DNA of 64,000 nt from Gaiellales bacterium (GCA_036403155.1 DASWRM010000067.1:29901-93900); one strand, 5' to 3'; shown: positions 7,148 to 16,257, numbered from the stretch's first letter. Translations and numbers: made by a program. The notes: generated by a model not told the origin, from the letters alone.

Positions 7148-8179
7148 ATGCGAAGACTGACCACCACCGCCGTGCTGGCTGCGGCGCTGCTCGTGGCCGG
7201 CTCGGCCGGCCCCGCGTCCGCCGCGAAGCTTGCGTCGATCTCGATCGGCGTCGCGCCGTCCAAGCTGCAGGCGAAGCTCCACCCAGGGCAGCTGTACACC
7301 ACCGAGGTGGACGTCTACAACAAAGGCAACGAACCCGTGGTGCTGGATGTCTTCCTCCAGGACTACACCATCTCGGCGGATTCGGCGGTCGCGTTCAAGC
7401 CCGCCGGGAGCCTGGCGGCGTCGGCAGCGCCGTGGTCGTCCCTCTCGAAACGTGTCCTGCGAATGCCGGCCCACAGCGACCACGGCGTCATCCTCACCGT
7501 TGATGTACCTGACAACGCGGCCCTCGGCACCCACACGCTGGCGGTGGTCTTCCGGTCGCGCGAGGTCAAGAGCAGCGGCAACGTGCAGTACCGGCCGGCG
7601 GTCGCGTCTCTGATGGCGGCGGGGGTCGCAAACCGCGACGGGACCGGCCTGGTTCTCCGCGGACAGGCGGTGACGCAGTCGGTCGACGTCGACTGGATCG
7701 GCCTCGGCGGCGTATGGCACTCGAGTGACAGGGCCGGCGCCGTGATGGACTGGCTGTTCCACCCCACGGTGACTGCGCATGTCGAGGTTCGCAACACCGG
7801 CAACACGTTCTTCAACATCATCCGGGGCGGTACGGACTTCAGCACGTCGTTCGCCGCAGGCGCGAGGAGCGGCCACGCGACGGCGCCCACGTACACGATC
7901 CTGCCCGATTCGGTGCGTACGCTGACGATGACGTGGAACCATGCCCCGCTGTTCGCGAAGGGGACGGCCGAGACGCGCATCTACTACAACGCCTCGTCCC
8001 ACCTGCCCGTGGTGCCCGCGAACTTCACGATCATCCCCTGGCACCTGATCACGGTTGCCGGGGTTCTGTTGGCGGCGATCCTGCTCTGGACGGTTCGGCG
8101 GCGCATCCGAAGGAGGGGCGGCCGCCGATCGTCGGCGTCGGCGCCGTCGCCATGGCTGGCACGGGGATCCGGAGTCTGA
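7148..8179 (+). CDS. DUF916-like (WxL-interacting-type) membrane-anchored surface protein
   Basis: 343 residues with a signal peptide (about 1-26), an Ig-like extracellular region, a transmembrane helix near 298-315 (WHLITVAGVLLAAILLWT) and a basic cytoplasmic tail. The region LHPGQLYTTEVDVYNKGN...LDVFLQDY resembles the start of the DUF916 domain of WxL-interacting proteins (PGQ, then N.G.EPV, then a D-containing strand). In Firmicutes such proteins hold WxL proteins at the wall. Here it follows two WxL-like proteins, which supports the same partnership. GAGGAG precedes the ATG. Its stop overlaps the next start as TGATG. Confidence 0.8.
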   Translation: MRRLTTTAVLAAALLVAGSAGPASAAKLASISIGVAPSKLQAKLHPGQLYTTEVDVYNKGNEPVVLDVFLQDYTISADSAVAFKPAGSLAASAAPWSSLSKRVLRMPAHSDHGVILTVDVPDNAALGTHTLAVVFRSREVKSSGNVQYRPAVASLMAAGVANRDGTGLVLRGQAVTQSVDVDWIGLGGVWHSSDRAGAVMDWLFHPTVTAHVEVRNTGNTFFNIIRGGTDFSTSFAAGARSGHATAPTYTILPDSVRTLTMTWNHAPLFAKGTAETRIYYNASSHLPVVPANFTIIPWHLITVAGVLLAAILLWTVRRRIRRRGGRRSSASAPSPWLARGSGV

Positions 8180-9066
8180 TGCACGGCCTGCTCGAATCCG
8201 TCCCGAACTTCTCGGAGGGGCGCGACCGAGGCGTGCTGGACGCGCTCGTCGACGCCTTCGGAGCGGCCGGCGCCCGTGTGCTCGACGTCCATGCGGACGC
8301 GGACCACAACCGGTCGGTGTTCACAGTGGTCGCCGACCCGGACAGCCTCGTGGAGGGTCTCGCCGCCGCGATCGCGCTGTCGACAGGCCGGATCGACCTG
8401 ACCCGGCACGAGGGGGTGCACCCGCGCGTCGGCGCGACCGACGTCGTGCCGTTCGTGCGGTTCGACCCGGCCGACCCACGCCCGGAGCAGGCGGCGCGGT
8501 CGCTCGCACGGCGGATTGCGATGCTCGGCGTGCCTGCGATCGGGTACGGCGCGCTCGGCGGCGGGCTGCGGCCGGCCGCGTTTCGGGCCGGCGGCCCGGA
8601 GCGCCTCGGCGAGCGGATGGCCGCGGGCGAAGTGGTCCCGGTTGCGGGACCGGACACGCCGCACCGGACGGCGGGCGTGGTGCTGCTCGGCGTGCGGGCG
8701 CCGCTCGTTGCCTTCAACGTCGACCTGGACACCGACGACGTCGGCGTCGCGCGCGCTATCGCGGCGGCGGTCCGCGAGCGCGACGGGGGGCTGCCGGGCG
8801 TGCAGGCGCTCGGGCTGCCGGCCCGCGGCGGTGCGCAGGTCTCGACCAACCTGATCGACGTCGACGCCACGCCGCTTCACCGCGTGACGGCCGAGATCGT
8901 GCGGCTGGCCGGTGACCACGGGGTCGGCGTGCGCGGCGGCGAGCTGGTCGGGCTCATGCCGGCCAGCGTGATGGCGGCGGCGGCCGGTGAGGCGCTGCTG
9001 CTGCCCGGCATGGCTGCCGACCGCGCGCTCGAAGTTGCTGCACACGGCGAGTTCGGCGACGGCTGA
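8179..9066 (+). CDS. ftcD: Glutamate formimidoyltransferase
   Basis: 295 residues. It transfers the formimino group of N-formimino-L-glutamate to tetrahydrofolate, the last step of the folate branch of histidine degradation. Recognisable blocks are ESVPNFSEGRD at the N-terminus, DADHNRSVFTVV, and HPRVGATDVVPF. Length equals the formiminotransferase part alone; the cyclodeaminase domain of the animal enzyme is absent. The ATG overlaps the stop of the DUF916-like gene (TGATG), so translation may be coupled to an unrelated surface gene, while hutH downstream has its own promoter. Confidence 0.93.
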   Translation: MHGLLESVPNFSEGRDRGVLDALVDAFGAAGARVLDVHADADHNRSVFTVVADPDSLVEGLAAAIALSTGRIDLTRHEGVHPRVGATDVVPFVRFDPADPRPEQAARSLARRIAMLGVPAIGYGALGGGLRPAAFRAGGPERLGERMAAGEVVPVAGPDTPHRTAGVVLLGVRAPLVAFNVDLDTDDVGVARAIAAAVRERDGGLPGVQALGLPARGGAQVSTNLIDVDATPLHRVTAEIVRLAGDHGVGVRGGELVGLMPASVMAAAAGEALLLPGMAADRALEVAAHGEFGDG

Positions 9067-9070
9067 GCCG

Positions 9071-9076
9071 TAGACT
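9071..9076 (+). promoter_or_regulatory. -10 hexamer TAGACT of hutH
   Basis: TAGACT ends 8 nt before the GTG of hutH, giving a leaderless or near-leaderless message. It would let hutH be transcribed separately from ftcD. Confidence 0.5.
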
Positions 9077-9084
9077 GCCCAGCC

Positions 9085-10617
9085 GTGGACGCCGTCGCGC
9101 TGACCGGGACCGGGCTGGATATCGAGGACGTCGAGCGCGTTGCGCTCGGCCATGCCGTGGCCGAGCTCTCCGAGCAGGCCGTCACCCAGATCGAGGCGGC
9201 GCGCGCGCTGATCGACCGCGCGGTCGAGGCGGGCACACCGACGTACGGGGTCAACACCGGCTTCGGCCGGTTCGTGGACGTCGCCATCTCGCGCGAGGAC
9301 ACCGGCCGGCTGCAGCTGAACCTGCTGCGCAGCCATGCGTGCGGTGTCGGCGACCCGTTCCCCACCGAGGTCGTCAGAGCCGCGATGCTGCTGCGGGCGA
9401 ACGCCCTTGCGACCGGCGCGTCGGGCGTGCGCCGCGAGACGGTCGAGCTGCTTCTGGCCATGCTGAATGCACGCGTGCATCCGGTCGTCCCCTCGCGCGG
9501 GTCGCTGGGTGCGAGCGGCGACCTCGCCCCGCTCGCGCATCTCGCGCTGCCGCTCGTGGGAGAGGGGCTCGCGGAGGTCGAAGGCGAGGTGCTCGGCGGG
9601 GCGGAGGCGCTGCACCGCGCGGGACTTGAGCCCGAGGCCCTGGCCGCCAAGGAGGGGCTGGCGCTGATCAACGGCACCCAGTTCATGGCGGCGATCGGTG
9701 CGCTCGTGCTCTGCCGCGCGCGACGGCTCGTGCGCATCGCAGATGCGGCGGCAGCGCAGTCGGTCGAGGCGGTTCGCGCATCGCGGACGCCATTCGCGCC
9801 CGAGATCCAGGCCCTGCGGCCGCATCCGGGCCAGATCGACTCGGCGGCCAACCTGTACGCGCTGCTCGACGACTCCGAGATCAACGAGTCCCACCGCTGG
9901 TGCGGGCGCGTGCAGGACGCGTACTCCCTGCGCTGCTCGCCCCAGGTGCATGGGGCCTGCCGCGACGCGATGGGGTACGCCCGGTCGGTCGTGGCGATCG
10001 AGGTGAACGCGGCGACGGACAACCCGCTCGTGTTCGCCGATCGCGACGAGGTGCTCTCCAACGGCAACTTCCACGGCGAGCCGGTGGCCATGGCACTGGA
10101 CACGCTGAAGATCGCGGTCGCGGAGCTGGCGGGGATCAGCGAGCGTCGGATCGAGCGCATGGTCAACCCGACGATGAGCGAGGGGCTGCCGCCGTTCCTC
10201 ACGCAGCACGGCGGGCTCAACTCCGGGTTCATGATCCCGCACTACGTGGCTGCGAGCCTCGTCGCCGAGAACAAGGTGCTGTGCCACCCGGCGTCGGTGG
10301 ACTCGATCCCGACCAGCGCCGGCCAGGAGGACCACGTGTCGATGGGCGCAACAGCGGCCGTCCACGCATGGCAGGTGTGCGCCAATGTCGAGCGGGTGCT
10401 CGCCGTGGAGCTGCTCTGCGGGGCGCAGGGGCTCGACTTCCTGGCACCGCTCAAGCCGGGGCCTGGCATCGCGGCGCTGCACGCTGCGCTGAGGGAGCGC
10501 TCGCCGCACCTGGACGACGACCGGTCGCTCGCGGCCGACATCGAGACGGTCGCCCGGGCGATCCGCGACGGGTCGCTGGTGGCGGCGGTCGAGGGCGCGG
10601 TGGGCGCGCTGCGCTGA
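9085..10617 (+). CDS. hutH: Histidine ammonia-lyase
   Basis: 510 residues, the usual family length. It deaminates histidine to urocanate. The Ala-Ser-Gly triad that cyclises to the MIO cofactor is at 143-145 in SLGASGDLAPLAH. Other signatures are YGVNTGFGRF near the N-terminus, the QD-rich RCSPQVHG segment and the ATDNPLVF loop. It is the first committed step of the local hut set; ftcD is upstream and hutU-SDR-hutI downstream. A repeat element separates it from hutU. Confidence 0.96.
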   Translation: MDAVALTGTGLDIEDVERVALGHAVAELSEQAVTQIEAARALIDRAVEAGTPTYGVNTGFGRFVDVAISREDTGRLQLNLLRSHACGVGDPFPTEVVRAAMLLRANALATGASGVRRETVELLLAMLNARVHPVVPSRGSLGASGDLAPLAHLALPLVGEGLAEVEGEVLGGAEALHRAGLEPEALAAKEGLALINGTQFMAAIGALVLCRARRLVRIADAAAAQSVEAVRASRTPFAPEIQALRPHPGQIDSAANLYALLDDSEINESHRWCGRVQDAYSLRCSPQVHGACRDAMGYARSVVAIEVNAATDNPLVFADRDEVLSNGNFHGEPVAMALDTLKIAVAELAGISERRIERMVNPTMSEGLPPFLTQHGGLNSGFMIPHYVAASLVAENKVLCHPASVDSIPTSAGQEDHVSMGATAAVHAWQVCANVERVLAVELLCGAQGLDFLAPLKPGPGIAALHAALRERSPHLDDDRSLAADIETVARAIRDGSLVAAVEGAVGALR

Positions 10618-10679
10618 GTGCGACGGGACCGTGGCGAGACGTCACGGACGCGCTCCGGCCGTCTCACCGGCCCCGCCTC

Positions 10680-10781
10680 CGGGGTTTGACACCACCGGGT
10701 GGGGGCGGCTCACCCATCCCGCCGGAGGTCACAAGCGCGTGTCGAAGCGGCGTCACCGCACCTGATCGGGGTTTGACACCC
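10680..10781 (-). repeat. GTCAAAC-framed intergenic repeat, copy A (inverted)
   Basis: Two GTTTGAC heptamers (10684-10690 and 10771-10777) lie 87 bp apart and frame GCTCACCCATCCCG (10708-10721). The reverse complement matches copies B (about 23354-23456) and C (about 63676-63780). Each heptamer sits in the loop of a small G/C hairpin, for example GGGG-TTTGACA-CCCC. It lies in the 211-bp gap between hutH and hutU. Confidence 0.85.
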
Positions 10782-10816
10782 CGGGGCCGGCCTTCCTGCT
10801 CCCGGCACGTGTCGTA

Positions 10817-10822
10817 TAGCCT
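10817..10822 (+). promoter_or_regulatory. -10 hexamer TAGCCT of hutU
   Basis: TAGCCT ends 6 nt before the ATG at 10829 (3 nt before the alternative GTG at 10826), which favours the ATG. Confidence 0.4.
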
Positions 10823-10828
10823 GCCGTG

Positions 10829-12526
10829 ATGGCCACACGCGAACTCCGAAGCGAGGTCGAGGCGCTGGTCGGCGACCTCTCGAACATCCACGCGCCGCAC
10901 GGGACGGAGCTGCGCTGCAAGGGCTGGCATCAGGAGGCCGCCCTGCGCATGCTGTGCAACAACCTCGACCCGGACGTCGCCGAGGATCCGACCAGGCTCG
11001 TCGTCTACGGCGGCTCCGGCCGCGCGGCCCGCAGCCATGAGGCGCTGCGCGCGATCGTCCGCACGCTGATCGAGCTCGAGAACGACGAGACGATGCTGAT
11101 CCAGAGCGGCAAGCCGGTCGCGGTGTTCCGCACGCACCCCGGCGCACCGAGGGTGCTGATCGCCAACTCGCTGCTCGTTCCCCGGTTCGCGACCTGGGAC
11201 GAGTTTCGGCGGCTCGAGGCCGAGGGCCTGACCATGTTCGGCCAGATGACGGCCGGGTCGTGGATCTACATCGGCACGCAGGGCATCCTCCAGGGCACGT
11301 TCCAGACGTTCGCCGCCGCGGGGGAGCGCCACTGGGGGTCGCCCGACCTCGCCGGTCGCACGATCCTCACCGCGGGCCTCGGCGGCATGGGCGGCGCACA
11401 GCCCCTGGCCGCGTCGCTCGCAGGAGCCGCGAGCCTCACCGTCGAGGTCGATCCGCACCGGATCGCGCGCCGCCTCGAGACCCGGTACCTGGACGAGGTT
11501 GCCGCCGACCTCGACGACGCCGTCCGGCGGGTGCGAAGGGCAGCCGACGAGGGCCTGGCGATCTCGATCGGGCTGCTCGGCAATGCGGGCGACGTGTTCC
11601 CCGAGCTTGCCCGCCGGGGAGTCGCGTTCGACCTGGTCACCGACCAGACCTCGGCCCATGACATGCTCAACGGGTACGTCCCGATGGGCGTGTCCCTCGA
11701 GGATGCGGCGGCGCTCCGCGAGTCAGACCCCGAGGAGTACGTCCGCCGCGCCCGGGCGACGGCCGTCGAGCACGTCAAGGCCATGGTCGCGTTCCAGGAG
11801 GCGGGCAGCCACGTGTTCGACTACGGCAACAACCTGCGCACCGAGGCGCGCGACGCGGGGTACGAGGACGCCTTCGCGTTCCCCGGCTTCGTCCCCGCGT
11901 ACATCCGCCCGCTCTTCGCGCGCGGCGCCGGGCCGTTCCGCTGGGCGGCACTCTCGGGAGACCCGGCCGACATCCACCGCATCGACCGGGCGCTGCTCGA
12001 GGCGTTCCCGGACGACGCGCTCCTGCAGCGCTGGCTGCGCATCGCGCCCGACCGGATCGCCTTCCAGGGGCTTCCTTCCCGGATCTGCTGGCTCGGGCAG
12101 GGCGACCGGGCCAGGGCGGGCCTGATCTTCAATGACCTCGTCCGCCGCGGTGAGGTGTCCGCGCCGGTCGTGATCGGCCGCGACCACCTCGACACCGGCT
12201 CGGTCGCCTCGCCGTTCCGCGAGACCGAGGCCATGAAGGACGGCTCCGACGCGATCGCCGACTGGCCGATCCTGAACGCGCTGCTCTCGACCGCCTCCGG
12301 GGCTTCGTGGGTGTCGGTCCACCACGGCGGCGGAGTCGGCATAGGCAACTCGATCCACGCCGGTCTCGTGATCCTCGCGGACGGCACCGACGAGATGGAC
12401 GAGCGGCTCGCGCGCGTCCTCACCAACGACCCCGGTATCGGCGTCGCGCGTCACGCTGACGCGGGATACGAAGACGCCATCAGCACCGCGCACGCGCAGG
12501 GCGTGCGCCTGCCGATGGAGGACTGA
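10829..12526 (+). CDS. hutU: Urocanate hydratase
   Basis: 565 residues. It converts urocanate to imidazolonepropionate using tightly bound NAD+. Family marks include [29 protein letters not shown], the Rossmann segment [12 protein letters not shown], and the active-site Cys420 in [15 protein letters not shown] one codon upstream is an alternative start. The stop overlaps the start of the SDR gene (TGATGA), so the two are probably co-translated. Confidence 0.96.
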   Translation: MATRELRSEVEALVGDLSNIHAPHGTELRCKGWHQEAALRMLCNNLDPDVAEDPTRLVVYGGSGRAARSHEALRAIVRTLIELENDETMLIQSGKPVAVFRTHPGAPRVLIANSLLVPRFATWDEFRRLEAEGLTMFGQMTAGSWIYIGTQGILQGTFQTFAAAGERHWGSPDLAGRTILTAGLGGMGGAQPLAASLAGAASLTVEVDPHRIARRLETRYLDEVAADLDDAVRRVRRAADEGLAISIGLLGNAGDVFPELARRGVAFDLVTDQTSAHDMLNGYVPMGVSLEDAAALRESDPEEYVRRARATAVEHVKAMVAFQEAGSHVFDYGNNLRTEARDAGYEDAFAFPGFVPAYIRPLFARGAGPFRWAALSGDPADIHRIDRALLEAFPDDALLQRWLRIAPDRIAFQGLPSRICWLGQGDRARAGLIFNDLVRRGEVSAPVVIGRDHLDTGSVASPFRETEAMKDGSDAIADWPILNALLSTASGASWVSVHHGGGVGIGNSIHAGLVILADGTDEMDERLARVLTNDPGIGVARHADAGYEDAISTAHAQGVRLPMED

Positions 12527-13215
12527 TGACGACGGACACCCGCACCGCAATCCTGACCGGCGTCACCGGCGGCTGGGGGAGGGCCGTGCTCGACCGGTTC
12601 CTCGAGCGCGGATGGAGCGTCTGCGCGGCCACGCGCAACGCCGACGGCGAGAACCTGCCGGACGGCGTGCTGGCGGTGGACGCCGACCTCACCGACCCGG
12701 CGTCGGCAGAGCGGGTGGTCGCCGCGGCGCTCGACCGCTTCGGCTCCGTCCAGGCGCTTGCGTGTGTGGCCGGCGGCTTCCGGATGTCCGGCCCGCTCCA
12801 CACCTCCTCGCCCGACGACTGGCGCGGGCAGCTCGCCGTCAACCTCGACACCGCGTACACGATCACGCGGGCCGTGCTCGGGCCGATGCTGGACGCCGGC
12901 GCCGGGTCGATCGTCTATGTCGGATCGCGCGCAGCGTTGCGCCCGTTCCCGGGCGCGGCGCCGTACATCGTCTCGAAGGCGGCGGTGCTCGCGCTCATGG
13001 CCGCGGTCGACGCCGAGGTGCGGACGCAGGGCGTGCGCGTCAACACCGTCGTCGCAAACGTCGTCGACACGCCCCGCAACCGGGAGGAGAACCCGGATGC
13101 GGACTTCGCACGGTGGACGACCGGCGAGGAGCTCGCCAGGGTGATCGAGTGGCTGTCGGGCGACGAGTCGGCGCCGCTCTCCGGTGGCGCGATCCCCGCC
13201 TACGGCCGCTCCTGA
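12526..13215 (+). CDS. Short-chain dehydrogenase/reductase inside the hut operon
   Basis: 229 residues with a classical SDR fold: cofactor loop TGVTGGWG (about 11-18), a CVAGG segment in place of NNAG, catalytic Ser in VGSRAA, and YIVSK for the YxxxK pair. It overlaps hutU and is followed within 5 bp by hutI, so it belongs to the histidine operon, yet no step of the standard pathway needs a dehydrogenase. It might reduce an imidazole side product or serve an unlinked role; neither can be shown from sequence. Confidence 0.88.
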   Translation: MTTDTRTAILTGVTGGWGRAVLDRFLERGWSVCAATRNADGENLPDGVLAVDADLTDPASAERVVAAALDRFGSVQALACVAGGFRMSGPLHTSSPDDWRGQLAVNLDTAYTITRAVLGPMLDAGAGSIVYVGSRAALRPFPGAAPYIVSKAAVLALMAAVDAEVRTQGVRVNTVVANVVDTPRNREENPDADFARWTTGEELARVIEWLSGDESAPLSGGAIPAYGRS

Positions 13216-13219
13216 CACC

Positions 13220-14437
13220 GTGCCGTCGCTCCTGATCGATCACATCGGCCAGCTGGCGACCCCCGCCGGTGCCGCTCCCGCGCGCGGCGCCGACCTGCGT
13301 CACGTCGACGTGGTCGAGCACGCCGCCGTCGCCATCGTCGACGGTCGCATCGCCGCCGCGGGGGCGCGCGAGGACGTCGTCCGCATCCACGGCGACCTGC
13401 CGCTCCACGACGCCGAGGGCCGCGCCGCAATTCCGGGTCTCGTCGACTGCCACACACACGCGGCGTTCGGCGGCGATCGGGCGGGCGAGTTCGACCTCCG
13501 TGCGCAGGGCGCCGGCTACGAGCAGATCCATGCCGCCGGCGGCGGCATCGCCGCCAGCGTCGCCGCCACGCGCGAGGCGGCGGCGGACGGCACGCTGCCC
13601 GGCATGCTCGAGCGCCATCTGGGCTGGATGGCGGCCGGCGGGACGACCACCGCGGAGGTCAAGTCCGGGTACGGGCTCGACCACGACACCGAGCTCGCGA
13701 TGCTGCGCGCCGCGGCGGCGCCGCACGCGATCGAGGTCGCCCCGACCTTTCTCGGCGCGCACGCCGTCGGCCCCGAGTGGGACGACGCCGACGCGTACCT
13801 CGACTTCGTGATCGACGATGTGCTGCCGGCGGCCGCCGGCCTCGCCGAGGCGGCCGACGTCTTCCTCGAACGGGGTGCGTTCGACCGTGCGCAGGCCGGC
13901 CGCTACCTGCGCGCCGCGGCGTCACACGGGCTTGCGCTGCGGCTGCACGCCGACCAGTTCAGCGAGGCCGGCGGCATCGATCTGGCCGTCGCCCTCGGTG
14001 CCCGCTCGGTCGACCACCTCGAGGCGACGGGGCCGGCGGGCGTCCAGGCGCTGTCCGCGAGCGAGGTGGCCGCGGTGCTGCTGCCCGCCTGCATGGTCAC
14101 CCTCGACCTCCCGCGCCCGCCCGCGCGGGCTCTCGCCGACGGTGGCGCCATCGTCGCGCTCGCGACGGACTTCAACCCCGGCAGCGCATTCTGTCAGTCG
14201 CTGCCGCTCGTCATGTCGCTCGCCTGCACGCTGCTGCGGATGTCGCCGGCCGAGGCGCTGGTCGCGTCGACCCTCAACCCGGCCTGGGTGCTGGCCCGGC
14301 ATGACCGGGTCGGCCGCGTCGCCGCCGGGTACGATGGCGACGTGGTGCTGCTTGACAGCGACGACTGGCGGCACGTCGCCTACCACCTCGGCGGCCCGGT
14401 GGTCGCGGCCGTCGTCAAGGGCGGCCGCCGGCTGTGA
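13220..14437 (+). CDS. hutI: Imidazolonepropionase
   Basis: 405 residues from the GTG at 13220; an in-frame ATG at 13184 lies inside the SDR gene and is less likely. It hydrolyses imidazolonepropionate to formiminoglutamate, the substrate of FtcD at 8179. Amidohydrolase features are VDCHTHAAFGGDR (metal-binding HxH), AGYEQIHAAGGGI (substrate loop), LHADQFSEAGG, DHLE and ATDFNPGSA. With hutH, hutU and ftcD it completes histidine to glutamate plus formimino-tetrahydrofolate. Confidence 0.94.
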   Translation: MPSLLIDHIGQLATPAGAAPARGADLRHVDVVEHAAVAIVDGRIAAAGAREDVVRIHGDLPLHDAEGRAAIPGLVDCHTHAAFGGDRAGEFDLRAQGAGYEQIHAAGGGIAASVAATREAAADGTLPGMLERHLGWMAAGGTTTAEVKSGYGLDHDTELAMLRAAAAPHAIEVAPTFLGAHAVGPEWDDADAYLDFVIDDVLPAAAGLAEAADVFLERGAFDRAQAGRYLRAAASHGLALRLHADQFSEAGGIDLAVALGARSVDHLEATGPAGVQALSASEVAAVLLPACMVTLDLPRPPARALADGGAIVALATDFNPGSAFCQSLPLVMSLACTLLRMSPAEALVASTLNPAWVLARHDRVGRVAAGYDGDVVLLDSDDWRHVAYHLGGPVVAAVVKGGRRL

Positions 14438-15273
14438 TCGACCGCGTGCGCGGCCTGGCCTACGGCGAGGCGCTGGCCGTCGCGGCGGCCGGGCTGGTCG
14501 CCGCCGGCCTCGTCATCACGGGCGACGGCCTGGTCGCCGCCGCGCAGCGCACGCCCGGCTCGTCGGCGATGGGATGGCAGGACCGGCTGCTGCTCGGGCT
14601 CTGGAACTTCAGGCTCGAACACGCGCTGTGGTTCACGATCGGGCTGCTCCTGCTCTGGGTCGCCCTGGCGGCCGGAGCAACGCTGCTCGGCCAGCGGGAG
14701 CGCGCGGCCCGGCTGGCGGGCGGGGTGGCTGTGGGATTCGTCCTGCTGGCGGCCGCCGTCGCGGTCGGCTCGACGGTCGTCGCCCTGAGCGGGTCGGTCG
14801 GTGCCGGGGCGCTCACGGTGAACTTCACGCGCAACGAGCGCATCTTCACCTGGCTGCTGCAGGTGGCGAGCGCCGTGTCGCTCTCGGCCGCATGGCTGCT
14901 CGCGGGTACCCGGCTGGGGGAGCTCGCGCCTGCGCCCGCCGTGCCGCCCGCACCAGAGCAGGCGCCCGGTGACGCGGAGGACGACGAAGAGCCCGACGAC
15001 GGCCTCGACGAGCTGACGGGGGAGCCGCCGCCGCCCCCGCCGCCCGTGCCGCGGCCCGAGCGCCGGACCACGCCCGAGCCGCCGCCGCAGGCCGCCGACC
15101 CACCGGCGCCCGCCACGCCCGCGGCTGCCGCCCGCCTGGCCTTCCGCGACCGCATCGCGTTCTCCCCACGGCGCGACGATGCCCAGCGCCTCCTCGACGA
15201 GCTGGGTCGCGCGGAGCGCGACGGCCGCGACGACGAGGTCGCCGCCATCGCAGCGCGCATCCAGGCGATGTAG
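14434..15273 (+). CDS. Membrane protein with long Pro-rich tail, unknown function
   Basis: 279 residues, GTG start overlapping the hutI stop. About four hydrophobic helices occupy residues 10-165, with NFTRNERIFTWLLQVASA between the third and fourth. Residues 168-245 are rich in Pro, Glu and Asp and probably disordered. The last ~35 residues form an amphipathic helix rich in Arg and Asp. I recognise no family. The overlap with hutI suggests co-transcription, though a functional link to histidine breakdown is not evident. Confidence 0.8.
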   Translation: MIDRVRGLAYGEALAVAAAGLVAAGLVITGDGLVAAAQRTPGSSAMGWQDRLLLGLWNFRLEHALWFTIGLLLLWVALAAGATLLGQRERAARLAGGVAVGFVLLAAAVAVGSTVVALSGSVGAGALTVNFTRNERIFTWLLQVASAVSLSAAWLLAGTRLGELAPAPAVPPAPEQAPGDAEDDEEPDDGLDELTGEPPPPPPPVPRPERRTTPEPPPQAADPPAPATPAAAARLAFRDRIAFSPRRDDAQRLLDELGRAERDGRDDEVAAIAARIQAM

Positions 15274-15288
15274 CGCCCACGTCACCAC

Positions 15289-15294
15289 TAGACT
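15289..15294 (+). promoter_or_regulatory. -10 hexamer TAGACT before the small membrane gene
   Basis: TAGACT ends 7 nt before the ATG at 15302 and probably starts the transcript for the small membrane protein, the MBL hydrolase, hisS and aspS. Confidence 0.5.
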
Positions 15295-15301
15295 TCGCGC
15301 C

Positions 15302-15655
15302 ATGGCGACGAAGAAACAGCAGCGGCGCAGGTACCGCCGGGCGCAGGGGCGGGGGCGGCTCTACGACGGGTACGAGCCCAAGCAGCAGGACGAGAAGCCG
15401 GCCGAGCGCAGGCAGTCGCGGCCGCGCGGAGTGCGCGAGCCGGCGCGCCCGACCTGGAGCCGATCGTTGCGCCGCGCCGGCCTGTTCGCCGTCGGCCTCT
15501 TCCTCTTCGTCACGGTGATCCCGCTCGGCGGCACGAAGACGGACACCGTCGCCGCTGCCGTGCAGTCGGCATCCTTCTTCGTCTTCCTCGTGCCGTTCGG
15601 CTATCTGATGGACGGCTTCCTCTACAACCGCTGGCTGAAGCGGCAGCAGGGGTGA
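15302..15655 (+). CDS. Small basic two-helix membrane protein
   Basis: 117 residues from the ATG at 15302 (the frame is open further upstream, but the -10 hexamer and the preceding gene's end support this start). Residues 1-60 are strongly basic and Gln/Arg-rich (KKQQRRRYRRAQ). Two membrane helices follow (about 60-77 and 85-105). The C-terminus FLYNRWLKRQQ is again basic. No family is recognised. It is first in a probable operon with hisS and aspS. Confidence 0.8.
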   Translation: MATKKQQRRRYRRAQGRGRLYDGYEPKQQDEKPAERRQSRPRGVREPARPTWSRSLRRAGLFAVGLFLFVTVIPLGGTKTDTVAAAVQSASFFVFLVPFGYLMDGFLYNRWLKRQQG

Positions 15656-16257
15656 CGCTCGAGGTCGTGAGCCTTCCGCTCGGCGCCTATCAGACCAACT
15701 GCTACGTGGTCAGCGCCGAGGGCTCGACCGACGCCGTCGCGATCGACCCGGGCGACAGCGCGGACACCGTGCAGCGCGTGCTCGCGGAGCGCGGCCTGGT
15801 CCTGCGCGCCATCCTGGTCACGCACGGGCACCTGGACCACATCGGCGCGGTCCGCGACCTCGCGGAGGCGGCCGGCGTCGAGGTGTGGATGGCGCGGGGG
15901 GACGCCGACGACCTGCGGACGTTCGGCCCAGCGCCGTACGACCCGCAGCATCTTGTTGCCGGCGGAGACACCGTCGAAGCGGCGGGGATCCGGTTCCGGA
16001 CGTTCGACGTCCCCGGACACACGGCCGGCTCGGTCGCCTTCGCGGCGGACGGTGTTGCCTTTGTCGGCGACGTGCTCTTCGCGGGCTCGATCGGCCGCAC
16101 CGATCTGGACGGCGGCGACTTCGACACCCTCATCTCGAGCATCGCGCTCCTGGTCCGCGAGCTTCCGCCCGACACGGTGGTCGCGCCGGGCCACGGGCCC
16201 GCGACGACGCTCGAGCGTGAGCTGGCGTCGAATCCGTTCCTGGACACGTTGCGATGA
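15652..16257 (+). CDS. Metallo-beta-lactamase-fold hydrolase (glyoxalase II-like)
   Basis: 201 residues, GTG start overlapping the previous stop. It carries the dinuclear zinc signature THGHLDHIG (HxHxDH), then PGHTAGS, a GDVLFAGSIGRTD block and a C-terminal PGHGP. Such small proteins hydrolyse thioesters such as S-lactoylglutathione or related conjugates; the true substrate here is unknown. Its place directly upstream of hisS is common in bacteria. Confidence 0.9.
   Translation: MTLEVVSLPLGAYQTNCYVVSAEGSTDAVAIDPGDSADTVQRVLAERGLVLRAILVTHGHLDHIGAVRDLAEAAGVEVWMARGDADDLRTFGPAPYDPQHLVAGGDTVEAAGIRFRTFDVPGHTAGSVAFAADGVAFVGDVLFAGSIGRTDLDGGDFDTLISSIALLVRELPPDTVVAPGHGPATTLERELASNPFLDTLR

Noticed and set aside
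7984..10509. 841-residue minus-strand open frame
   Set aside because: Arg/His-rich composition without domains; it lies opposite ftcD and hutH, both clear enzymes.
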